Below, one piece after another: positions 1 to 5,028 of a stretch of 5,028 nt of DNA. The stretch comes from Bacteroidales bacterium. GTDB lineage: Bacteria > Bacteroidota > Bacteroidia > Bacteroidales > UBA932. The stretch spans positions 1 through 5,028 of the forward strand of contig JAFZLQ010000065.1 in NCBI GenBank assembly GCA_017551425.1. Direction: 5' to 3'. The position numbers were made by a program, and so were the translations under genes. Position 1 is the first letter of the stretch. Every line of letters begins with the position of its first letter. A model generated the notes under the pieces. It was not told the origin of the DNA. It did not search any database and was given only the letters and a program-made list of their open reading frames with translations.

Positions 1-741
1 AAGGACGGCTACACCGACTACTACCTCGGCTTCCGCCGCGTCTATCCAACCGACACCCTCAAGGTCGATCCGCTAGTGGCCAACCGCGTGAACGACAGGC
101 TCATGAGCGAGTTCGCCGGCAAGGACGTGCACCGTATCTACCCTTACGACTACTCGTTCGACTCCCTGCCCACGGGCGACTACCTTTCGATATACTTCAA
201 CGACCTCAAGGAGATTTCCGCTTTCGCCGAGGAAGTGGTAGGCAGGAACGAGCTGGAGATAGAGATGTCCCAGATAAACGCCAAGGAGAACTTCCAGGCT
301 GTGAGCGTAATGGCCATCACCCTGTCCGTGGTGATGGTGATATTCGCCATAGTCTGCATCCTGCTGTTCATAGTCAACCTGCTGCAGTCCTACTTCCAGA
401 AGGTCAAGCGCAACATAGGCACTTTCAAGGCCTTCGGCATCTCCAACAAGGAGCTGCAGAGGGTTTACATGATAATAATGCTCGCCCTGGTGGGCGCCGC
501 GATGGTCATATCGCTGGTGGCCGTGAGCTTCGTGCAGCTGGTCATGCAGATCGCAGGCATAGTCAAGGACGAGGGCTTCGGATACCTGTCCCTTTGGCAC
601 TGCGACGTGATCCGCGCATTCCCTCCGCTCATTACGCTTGCCGCTGCGGTGGTTGTTGTGGTGGCCGCCGCGGTAACGGTGCGCATTGTGATGAAGAAAC
701 TCCTCTCCGCCACCCCCGGAGACCTTATTTACGATAGATAG
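1..741 (+). CDS. FtsX/MacB-type ABC transporter permease, C-terminal part (5' truncated by window edge)
   Basis: The frame is open from base 1 to the TAG at 739-741, giving the last 246 residues of a larger protein. Residues 1-95 are hydrophilic and fit the end of a periplasmic domain. Three hydrophobic segments follow, at about 100-128, 155-185 and 206-230. Between the first two is the basic loop with KRNIGTFKAFGIS (about 136-148), the cytoplasmic loop typical of FtsX-like permeases, which contacts the ATPase subunit. The protein ends in SATPGDLIYDR, a tail common in Bacteroidota members. This order (extracytoplasmic domain, TM2-loop-TM3-TM4) matches the C-terminal half of the family; TM1 and the rest of the periplasmic domain lie upstream. 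Family members work with a cytoplasmic ATPase as mechanotransmitters, exporters or lipoprotein-release systems, and the substrate here is unknown. A GTG at 76 is not the start, because coding sequence continues upstream of it. Ile is coded by ATA in 11 of 21 cases. Confidence 0.9.
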   Translation, partial: KDGYTDYYLGFRRVYPTDTLKVDPLVANRVNDRLMSEFAGKDVHRIYPYDYSFDSLPTGDYLSIYFNDLKEISAFAEEVVGRNELEIEMSQINAKENFQAVSVMAITLSVVMVIFAIVCILLFIVNLLQSYFQKVKRNIGTFKAFGISNKELQRVYMIIMLALVGAAMVISLVAVSFVQLVMQIAGIVKDEGFGYLSLWHCDVIRAFPPLITLAAAVVVVVAAAVTVRIVMKKLLSATPGDLIYDR

Positions 742-750
742 AACATTATG
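724..750 (+). other. Gene junction and start region without a Shine-Dalgarno sequence
   Basis: The permease stop (TAG 739-741) and the lipoprotein ATG (748-750) are 6 bp apart. The bases before the ATG are A/T-rich, with no GGAGG-like stretch at the usual distance, in contrast to the GC-rich coding DNA on both sides. Translation starts of this type are usual in Bacteroidota. No terminator hairpin and no room for a promoter are seen in the gap, which favours read-through from the permease gene. A promoter inside the permease 3' end cannot be excluded. Confidence 0.55.
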
Positions 751-804
751 AATATCAGAGCGTTGCTTGCCCTTGCGGGCTCGGCAGTATTGTTTTTTTC
801 CTGC
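748..804 (+). other. Lipoprotein signal peptide with lipobox, Cys19
   Basis: The first 19 codons give a short basic N-region (Arg4), a hydrophobic core (ALLALAGSAVLFF) and the lipobox-like FFSC, with Cys19 as the predicted diacylated residue after signal peptidase II cleavage. The lipobox is loose (Phe at -3 and -2 rather than Leu/Ala), which Bacteroidota tolerate. The mature end begins CNSKDAF; Asn at +2 is not the inner-membrane-retaining Asp of enterobacteria. A single acidic residue at +5 after a Lys is a weak likeness to the acidic surface-export signals of Bacteroidota lipoproteins, so outer-membrane placement is likely but surface exposure is open. Confidence 0.85.
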
Positions 805-3800
805 AACAGCAAAGATGCCTTCGTGCAGCAGCCGATTGAAGGCGGCGAGGATCAGCGGGGCCTGCTGACACTCGGAAGCGAAGGGTCGGAACTCTCCATG
901 AGCCACATGGGAGAGGTGTACGACGAGATCTACCTTACCGCCGACGAGGCCTGGCAGGTTCAGGGCCTGCCCTCCTGGGTGCAGCTCTCCGACGCCGACA
1001 AGCCCTCCGCCGAGCTGGGACATGCAGGAACCACGAGGATTTCCGTGCAGGTTCAGCCCAACCTGAGCGAATCGGCCCGCAACGTCTCGTTCCTCTTTAC
1101 CGGCACCGCAACCGGCAAGACGCTCGCCGTGCTCACCATCAAGCAGGGAAAGATAATCTTCGAGATAGAGGACGGCGCAGACAGGGTGCCGTTCGAATGG
1201 TACAATTTCCAGGTAAAGGAAGACGGCAAGCCCGCAAAGAACCAGCCTTCCGCCAAGTCCCTGGTACTCAAGAGCAACATCGACTGGGACATGGAGGCCC
1301 CAGATGGCTTCGACGCCATCTTCGACCATCAGCTTGAGAAGACGGCCGACGGCGCACGCCTCGTCCTCCTTCCCCTCGAGCCCTGCCTCGCGGAAGAAGA
1401 CATAGTGGAGACCATAAGCTTCGTGCCCAGGTTTACCGGCATCTCCCTCTCCTCCGATGAGTGGGAAGAGGTCAACAGCTACTGGACCCGCAACATCACC
1501 GTTTCCCAGACGCACTTCAACTTCGTGGTCAAGTGGGTTGAGGCTGATGTTCCCGACGACGGCCCGGTATTCCCCGAACTCGGCAACGCCCTGTCTCCCA
1601 GGACTTACAGCTTTACCGTCAAGTCAGACGCATCCTGGAGCCTTTCCGGCGCCAGCGACTGGCTGCTCGTCACCGGCCCGGACGGAAAGACTGTGAGCGG
1701 GGAAATCAAGGGCTCCGGCGAGCCTTTCACCGTTGACGTGCGTGCCGGATTCGCCAACCCTTCCGCCGAGCCCCGTCCGTTCAGCATACTGCTGTCTCCG
1801 ACTCTCCCCAAGGACATACTCGACCTGCTGCCGCAGGAGCAGATAGACGGCCTCGGCAAGACCATAAGCGGCTTCCAGAAAGGCCTGGCGTTCCGGGTGA
1901 GCGACAGCAAGGGCGGCGAGCCCATGGATGTCTGCACGCACGAATTCCCCAATGAAGACGTGGGCCGTGTGGAAGGCGAGAAGTTCGTGGTTTATGTGAA
2001 GACGCCCTGCGCCTTCGACGATTTCTGCGATTTCTATCCCGGCGAGAATCCCTGGTTCGACTGGTCGATAGAGCCGTCTGCAGGCACTTTCCCCGCGGAC
2101 AGCACCTACAGGATGACCTTCTACGTCACGGAGCAGAACCTCGAGTTCGAAGACATCTCCACCCCCAAGGCCAGCGCCAACTACCAGGGAGGCTATGCCT
2201 ATTTCAACGCCATGGCGCACGCCCCGGCCAAGGGGACTCCGTGCAACCTGAGCCCCAAGGCGTCGATGTTCGCGTCCGGCGCCGCCGTGCCGCAGGTGCC
2301 CTTCGTGTTCAGCCAGGGCAGCTATATTCTCGATATCGACTGGCCTGCGGCACTGCTGGGCCTGATGCCCTTCTCCACGGCCACGACTGACGTGAACGTC
2401 AGCAGCTCCGGCCGCTGGACCTGCGAGGTGGAATACGACCCTGGCAGCAACGAGAATCCCGAGATGCGCGGCTGGGTTGGCGGCCTGCCCGGCGACGTGA
2501 TGTCCGGCAACCGCGTGCTCCGCGTGGGATCCACGGAAGGAAACTATTACGACCACAGCCGCCAGGCAACGGTTACCTTCAAGAGCGTCAACCATTCCGA
2601 GGCCGGCAAGACATCCATAAGCGGCTGGAAGAAGACCTTCGACATCATCCAGAACGAATTCCGCCTGATAGTGCGCCGTCACGGTGAGGAAGACCCCGAA
2701 ACCGGCGACCTCGGCGTCCTGCCCGCATATGAGACCCCGGATGACGACTGCTACTTCTTCCTGGAGTGCGGCGGTCCCTGGGAAATGACGAAGAAACCCG
2801 ATTTCGTCGTCAACGTGCCCACAGAGTGGAACGATTCGCAGGGCTACAAGGGCGTCCTGGAATTCGACCTTCTGCCCAACCTCACCCCGGCGGCACGCGG
2901 GGGCGAGATAGAGATTTCCGCCATCCTTCCGGCAGAAATCGCCTCCAGCGACAGGAAGAGGACCGTGACCGTGAAACTCAGCCAGGATCCCTTCGTGTTC
3001 AGCGTTCAGCGTGTCATGAGCGAGATCGAGGCGTACAATGCCGAGCCCGTGAACATCTGCGACATCAACATAACCAGGGGCGCGGAATGGTACATTATGG
3101 ACAATCTCGGCAACAAGTACCTGCCCGACGCCCTTGCCTCCGGCAACGCCGAGCACTACGCGTTCATACCTGCGCACAACCTCGGTTCAAGCTCCAGGAA
3201 CATGGTCTTCACCTTCGTGGTGACGGCCCCCTCCGGCCTTGACAACAGGACCGTCTCCTGCACCCAGAAGCCTTTCCGCTTCGACTTCGGTCGCACCAGC
3301 GTCAAATTCTCCGAGCTCCCCGACGATTCCGAGACCCTGAACCTGAACGTCTCGAGTTCCGGACCCTGGGCCCTCAAGGGCAAGGTGCCGGCCGGCTTCC
3401 ATTACGAGGCCACTGGAAACAACGCCAGTGACGGCATCCTGCGCCTGTGGGCGGATAACAACCTTGCTCCGACTAAGCGCAGCGGCTCCATCGTACTGGA
3501 AAGCCTTGCCCACAAGGAAGCCGGGCAGAAGAAGGAATGGACCATAGACCTCTCGCAGGACCCGTTCATCTGGGACGTTATTGCAGACACGTACAGCTAT
3601 TCCTTCCCCGCCGTCCCCAATGCCGGCGACATAATAGCCCTTACCGTCAACTGCTCGTCCAGATGGAGGGTACGCCTGATGCGCGGTTCCGCCGACGAAC
3701 CTTTCAAGGATAATATAGAAATAGTGAAGGAACCCGGAATCCACAACGGATACTACAACGGAAACAAGGCCGGCCTGCAATCCTTCAGCCTCAGCGTCAA

Positions 3801-5028
3801 GCCCCTCGAAAACCTCGAACCGGGTAATCCCAAGACGCTCACCCTCAGGCTCGAGAGCGAATTCTACGACGGGTTCAACGATCTCTTCGAGGACATCAGC
3901 ATCACCCAGGATCCTTTCAACTGGGTGGTTACCGCACAGCCGAATTACGAATGGGGCGCGCTTTCGACGGGCGAAGTAAAGTTCGACGTAACGAGCGCCG
4001 GCGACTGGGCCCTGCGCAACGCGGCCAACGGCGTCGCCATCAAGTCCGGCGGCAAGGTGGAAGGCTGGACCTTCACCTGGAACACACCGGTGCACGACAA
4101 GGCCACCACAGTCACCATCAAGGCGTCACCCGTCTATAAGCGCACTCCCACGCAGCTGAACCTGCAGCTCGTGAGCCTCCCTCACGAGGCCAAGGGCCGC
4201 ACCGACGGGCATGAGTCCATCATCCTCACCCAGGGCAAGTACGATTTCTTCTGGAACGACGGGGAAGACGTTGCCAAGCTCGACCGCGCCACCACTTTCG
4301 GCCCGCTTGAGGACGCCGCCAGGCAGATACCGGTGACCTGCACCTCTGACTGGTCGGTCAGCGACATGCCGTCCTGGATACACGCCTCGAAGACGGCGGA
4401 CGGCAAGGCCGTGAACATCACCGCAGACCACAACACTTCTACCGCGAGCTGGTCGCAGAGGCGCGCCGGCGTCGTCACCCTTGCCAGCCACGGCCTTGAG
4501 CTCAAGCTGAATGTGGACCAGGATCCTTATGTCTTCAGCGTCGACAAGGTCTCCGTCAACATCGACCCTCAGGGCCTTACATACGAAGACGTCACCGTGG
4601 TGTGCTCCGGCGGCTATGAAGTGGCTCCGCAAGCCGGCTGGGTGAAGATAGACGGATATCCGGGTGTCAGGTCCTACGAAGGGAGCGCCGTCGTGTCGCT
4701 GTCGGCAGAGGAAGACGCTTCCGGTTCGAAGGGCCGTTCGACCACCGTCAACTTCGTGTCGGACGACGTCAGCGGACTGGTATATTCGGTCACCCTCAAC
4801 CAGATGCCGTACGTGCTCCAGTTCGCCGGTGCGGCGCAGAGCTCCTATTATTTCTCGCCCGACGCAGGCATGCAGTTCAGCCTGAACGTGGATGCCACCG
4901 TGTCCTGGAATACCCAGCGTCCCGCCTGGCTCACCGTCAGCCCCTCATCCAAGACCATCGAGGTCGGGCAGAGCGCCACCATCTCCACCCCGGTCACATT
5001 CCGGGCATCCCAGAACAATACCGGCAGG
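748..5028 (+). CDS. Giant multi-BACON-like-domain lipoprotein (3' truncated by window edge)
   Basis: An uninterrupted frame runs from ATG 748 to the window end (1427 codons, no stop), so the true protein is longer. The ATG is chosen because a lipoprotein signal peptide follows at once (Cys19). After a short acidic linker (about 20-29) come about 13 beta-rich modules of 94-146 residues. Most have a strand ending in a small residue or Cys and then Trp, as in TSDWSVSDMPSWI (1199-1211) or DEAWQVQGLPSWVQLS (about 67-82). Each closes with a strand carrying a conserved Gln (T/S-Q-D/G-x-F/Y). This resembles the BACON and related Bacteroidetes Ig-like folds, which occur in glycan-handling and surface proteins; carbohydrate binding is proposed but has not been shown for all members. 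No catalytic domain, peptidase motif or C-terminal sorting domain is visible in this part. The gene starts 6 bp after the permease gene, so co-transcription is likely. A cell-envelope adhesin, scaffold or ligand-binding role is inferred; the exact function is unknown. Confidence 0.88.
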   Translation, partial: MNIRALLALAGSAVLFFSCNSKDAFVQQPIEGGEDQRGLLTLGSEGSELSMSHMGEVYDEIYLTADEAWQVQGLPSWVQLSDADKPSAELGHAGTTRISVQVQPNLSESARNVSFLFTGTATGKTLAVLTIKQGKIIFEIEDGADRVPFEWYNFQVKEDGKPAKNQPSAKSLVLKSNIDWDMEAPDGFDAIFDHQLEKTADGARLVLLPLEPCLAEEDIVETISFVPRFTGISLSSDEWEEVNSYWTRNITVSQTHFNFVVKWVEADVPDDGPVFPELGNALSPRTYSFTVKSDASWSLSGASDWLLVTGPDGKTVSGEIKGSGEPFTVDVRAGFANPSAEPRPFSILLSPTLPKDILDLLPQEQIDGLGKTISGFQKGLAFRVSDSKGGEPMDVCTHEFPNEDVGRVEGEKFVVYVKTPCAFDDFCDFYPGENPWFDWSIEPSAGTFPADSTYRMTFYVTEQNLEFEDISTPKASANYQGGYAYFNAMAHAPAKGTPCNLSPKASMFASGAAVPQVPFVFSQGSYILDIDWPAALLGLMPFSTATTDVNVSSSGRWTCEVEYDPGSNENPEMRGWVGGLPGDVMSGNRVLRVGSTEGNYYDHSRQATVTFKSVNHSEAGKTSISGWKKTFDIIQNEFRLIVRRHGEEDPETGDLGVLPAYETPDDDCYFFLECGGPWEMTKKPDFVVNVPTEWNDSQGYKGVLEFDLLPNLTPAARGGEIEISAILPAEIASSDRKRTVTVKLSQDPFVFSVQRVMSEIEAYNAEPVNICDINITRGAEWYIMDNLGNKYLPDALASGNAEHYAFIPAHNLGSSSRNMVFTFVVTAPSGLDNRTVSCTQKPFRFDFGRTSVKFSELPDDSETLNLNVSSSGPWALKGKVPAGFHYEATGNNASDGILRLWADNNLAPTKRSGSIVLESLAHKEAGQKKEWTIDLSQDPFIWDVIADTYSYSFPAVPNAGDIIALTVNCSSRWRVRLMRGSADEPFKDNIEIVKEPGIHNGYYNGNKAGLQSFSLSVKPLENLEPGNPKTLTLRLESEFYDGFNDLFEDISITQDPFNWVVTAQPNYEWGALSTGEVKFDVTSAGDWALRNAANGVAIKSGGKVEGWTFTWNTPVHDKATTVTIKASPVYKRTPTQLNLQLVSLPHEAKGRTDGHESIILTQGKYDFFWNDGEDVAKLDRATTFGPLEDAARQIPVTCTSDWSVSDMPSWIHASKTADGKAVNITADHNTSTASWSQRRAGVVTLASHGLELKLNVDQDPYVFSVDKVSVNIDPQGLTYEDVTVVCSGGYEVAPQAGWVKIDGYPGVRSYEGSAVVSLSAEEDASGSKGRSTTVNFVSDDVSGLVYSVTLNQMPYVLQFAGAAQSSYYFSPDAGMQFSLNVDATVSWNTQRPAWLTVSPSSKTIEVGQSATISTPVTFRASQNNTGR
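835..1146 (+). other. BACON-like module 1 (residues about 30-133), good match
   Basis: This module shows the family pattern clearly: an opening strand (GLLTLGSEGSELSM region), the AWQVQGLPSWVQLS strand-turn-strand with paired Trp, a Gly-containing turn, then TRISVQVQPNLSESAR. That last stretch matches the usual 'hydrophobic strand, N/P, x, S, R' step before the last two strands. It ends in LTIKQGK with Gln133. It directly follows the lipid anchor linker, which fits the N-terminal placement that gave the family its name. Confidence 0.75.
1147..1509 (+). other. BACON-like module 2 (residues about 134-254), divergent
   Basis: The opening strand is KIIFEIED. A central SNIDWDMEAP corresponds to the Trp strand, and the module closes with NITVSQTHF (Gln254). 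It has no clear second Trp-Val strand, and it carries a Cys at 213 in a loop. Assignment as a module rests on the opening and closing strands and on spacing. Confidence 0.5.
1510..1878 (+). other. BACON-like module 3 (residues about 255-377)
   Basis: After an acidic, Pro-rich linker (EADVPDDGPVFPELG) come SFTVKSDASWSLSGASDWLL and a Gly-rich turn, then PFTVDVRAGFANPSAEPRPF. Together these follow the family order with both Trp positions. The tail after ILLSPT holds an added stretch of about 20 residues rich in Leu, Ile and Asp (KDILDLLPQEQIDGLGK) that is probably helical or loop. It then closes at GFQKGLAF (Gln377). Confidence 0.6.
1879..2316 (+). other. Module 4 (residues about 378-523), longest and least typical
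   Basis: At 146 residues this is the longest unit. It contains three of the Cys residues close together in sequence (396, 421, 427) plus C499. An aromatic, acidic segment runs from about 423 to 445 (AFDDFCDFYPGENPWFDWSI). The expected small-residue-plus-Trp strand appears only as DWSIEPSAG. It ends in PFVFSQGSYIL (Gln523), where the aromatic strand precedes the Gln. It may be a BACON fold with an insert or a different beta-sandwich domain; a structure prediction would tell. Confidence 0.4.
2317..2652 (+). other. BACON-like module 5 (residues about 524-635)
   Basis: The module opens with SYILDIDW, followed by a DVNVSSSGRWTCEVEYD strand pair, where the serine-rich step before Trp is the family signature. 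A long loop rich in Gly and Asn follows. RQATVTFKSVNHSEAG matches the penultimate strand and hairpin, and the unit closes at FDIIQNEF (Gln635). The Asn/Gly-rich loop between the two halves is longer than in modules 11-13. Confidence 0.55.
2653..2985 (+). other. BACON-like module 6 (residues about 636-746)
   Basis: It opens with FRLIVRRHGEEDPE, an acidic charged linker, then YFFLECGGPWEMTKKP with Cys674 and Trp in the signature strand. GGEIEISAILPAEIASSDRKR fits the strand-loop-Arg step, and KLSQDPF (Gln746) closes it. It also carries C668 upstream of the signature strand. Confidence 0.55.
2986..3267 (+). other. BACON-like module 7 (residues about 747-840)
   Basis: At 94 residues this is a compact unit. 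It opens with DPFVFSVQRVMSEI, then VNICDINITRGAEWYIM (Cys771 in the strand before the turn and Trp), a loop, NMVFTFVVTAPSGLDNR, and the closing CTQKPF strand (Gln840). It keeps the usual order but has only one Trp. Confidence 0.55.
3268..3558 (+). other. BACON-like module 8 (residues about 841-937)
   Basis: Opening RFDFGRTSVKFSELPDDS is followed by LNLNVSSSGPWALKGKVP, the serine-rich strand and Trp. Then come ILRLWADNNLAPTKRSGSI, which is the 'strand, Asn, Arg' step, and DLSQDPFIW (Gln937). At 97 residues it is close to the family's compact size. Confidence 0.6.
3559..3909 (+). other. BACON-like module 9 (residues about 938-1054)
   Basis: It opens with DPFIWDVIADTYSYSFPAVP and carries LTVNCSSRWRVRLMRG (Cys969, Trp) as the signature strand. 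An Asn/Tyr/Gly-rich loop (about 998-1007) follows, then SFSLSVKPLENLEPGNPK and the closing SITQDPFNW (Gln1054). The loop makes it longer than its neighbours. Confidence 0.55.
3910..4233 (+). other. BACON-like module 10 (residues about 1055-1162)
   Basis: It opens with DPFNWVVTAQP, then VKFDVTSAGDWALRNAANG, where the small-residue turn before Trp is well kept. The second half has TVTIKASPVYKRTPTQLNLQ and closes with IILTQGKYDFFW (Gln1162), whose Gln-Gly-Lys resembles module 1. A polar loop (about 1143-1157) precedes the closing strand. Confidence 0.6.
4234..4521 (+). other. BACON-like module 11 (residues about 1163-1258), strong match
   Basis: This is the clearest unit. IPVTCTSDWSVSDMPSWI holds both Trp residues and Cys1198. 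KAVNITADHNTSTASWSQRR is the strand, Asn/Ser and Arg step, and VVTLASHGLELKLNVDQDP forms the last hairpin with Gln1258. Length (96) and residue order agree with the family consensus as I know it. Confidence 0.8.
4522..4803 (+). other. BACON-like module 12 (residues about 1259-1352)
   Basis: It opens with DPYVFSVDKVSVNIDPQG, then VTVVCSGGYEVAPQAGWVKI (Cys1286; Tyr in place of the first Trp, the second Trp kept). AVVSLSAEEDASGSKGRST and VYSVTLNQMPY (Gln1352) follow. At 94 residues it is compact and close to the consensus order. Confidence 0.7.
4804..5028 (+). other. BACON-like module 13 (residues 1353 onward), cut by window end
   Basis: The first 75 residues are visible: opening MPYVLQFAGAAQSSYYF, then FSLNVDATVSWNTQRPAWLT with both Trp positions, VSPSSKTIEVGQSATIS with the Gly turn, and VTFRASQNNTGR, where the Asn-x-x-Arg step shows that only the last hairpin and its Gln are missing. 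The protein therefore continues for at least about 25 more residues and perhaps into further modules. Confidence 0.75.

Larger units (their letters stand above)
835..5028 (+). repeat. Tandem array of about 13 diverged BACON-like protein modules
   Basis: Module ends were placed at the conserved Gln of the last strand: residues 133, 254, 377, 523, 635, 746, 840, 937, 1054, 1162, 1258 and 1352, giving spacings of 121, 123, 146, 112, 111, 94, 97, 117, 108, 96 and 94. Junction sequences include IKQGKIIFEI, VSQTHFNFVV, FQKGLAFRV, FSQGSYILDI, LSQDPFVFSV, TQKPFRFDFG, LSQDPFIWDV, ITQDPFNWVV, LTQGKYDFFW, DQDPYVFSV and NQMPYVLQF. The Gln closes one module and the aromatic strand opens the next. The copies are diverged at DNA level, so this is an old protein-level repeat and not a recent DNA duplication. 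Boundaries are approximate, and the less typical modules (second to tenth) rest mainly on the periodic Gln strand. Confidence 0.75.

Noticed and set aside
76..78. GTG as the permease start
   Set aside because: The same frame is open to base 1 with plausible permease ectodomain sequence upstream, and the family needs an N-terminal membrane segment that this start would lack.
742..747. Terminator or promoter between the two genes
   Set aside because: The gap is only 6 bp, with no hairpin and no space for promoter elements.
73..1515. 480-codon open frame on the minus strand
   Set aside because: It spans both sense genes and their junction in exact codon register, has low-complexity Gly/His/Val-rich content with no recognisable domain, and is explained by the absence of TTA, CTA and TCA sense codons.
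1624..3177. 517-codon open frame on the minus strand
   Set aside because: It is an in-register shadow of the BACON-array gene, ended by the sense TCA at 1624; the sense strand has a signal peptide and repeated domain motifs, the antisense has none.
2766..3242. 158-codon plus-strand frame in a different phase
   Set aside because: Arg-rich, low-complexity product overlapping modules 6 and 7; typical of an out-of-phase reading of GC-rich coding DNA.
3187..4632. Minus-strand open frames of 302 and 168 codons (3187-4095 and 4126-4632)
   Set aside because: Same cause: both end at sense TCA codons (3187 and 4126) and lie wholly within the repeat lipoprotein.
835..5028. Phage origin, since crAss-like phages carry BACON-domain proteins
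   Set aside because: The protein has a lipoprotein signal and follows an ABC permease; no phage structural or replication gene is present.
835..5028. Glycoside hydrolase or peptidase domain inside the long gene
   Set aside because: No catalytic motif or non-beta-repeat domain was seen in the visible 1427 residues; one could still lie beyond the window.

Overview
The window holds two plus-strand protein genes, both cut by its edges, and almost nothing else: the 3' end of an ABC-transporter permease gene (1..741) and, 6 bp later, the first 1427 codons of a very long lipoprotein gene (748 to the window end, no stop reached). No RNA gene, mobile element, CRISPR array or clear terminator is visible. 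The only non-coding DNA is the 6-bp gap.

The organism looks like a GC-rich member of the Bacteroidota (order Bacteroidales, gut-type lineages are plausible). The reasons are a lipoprotein made of BACON-like modules (a family named for the Bacteroidetes), a permease ending in the KTPGDLIYxR-like tail common in that phylum (here SATPGDLIYDR), and a start codon in an A/T-rich context without a Shine-Dalgarno sequence. Codon use is G/C-ending overall, but ATA is common for Ile while TTA, CTA and TCA are almost absent. The genus cannot be named from this.

Layout: residues 1-95 of the permease fragment are the end of an extracytoplasmic domain, followed by three membrane segments of the FtsX/MacB type. 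The lipoprotein has a signal peptide with Cys19 as lipidation site, a short acidic linker, then about 13 successive beta-rich modules of 94-146 residues. Each module ends in a strand carrying a conserved Gln (Q133, 254, 377, 523, 635, 746, 840, 937, 1054, 1162, 1258, 1352), and the next opens with an aromatic-rich strand. The recurring junction reads like LSQDPFVFSV. No catalytic domain is seen in the visible part.

The close spacing suggests one transcript, so the lipoprotein may be co-expressed with an ABC exporter or lipoprotein-handling permease. Whether they cooperate is inference. The lipoprotein is probably an envelope or surface-anchored adhesive or scaffold protein; its ligand cannot be read from the sequence.
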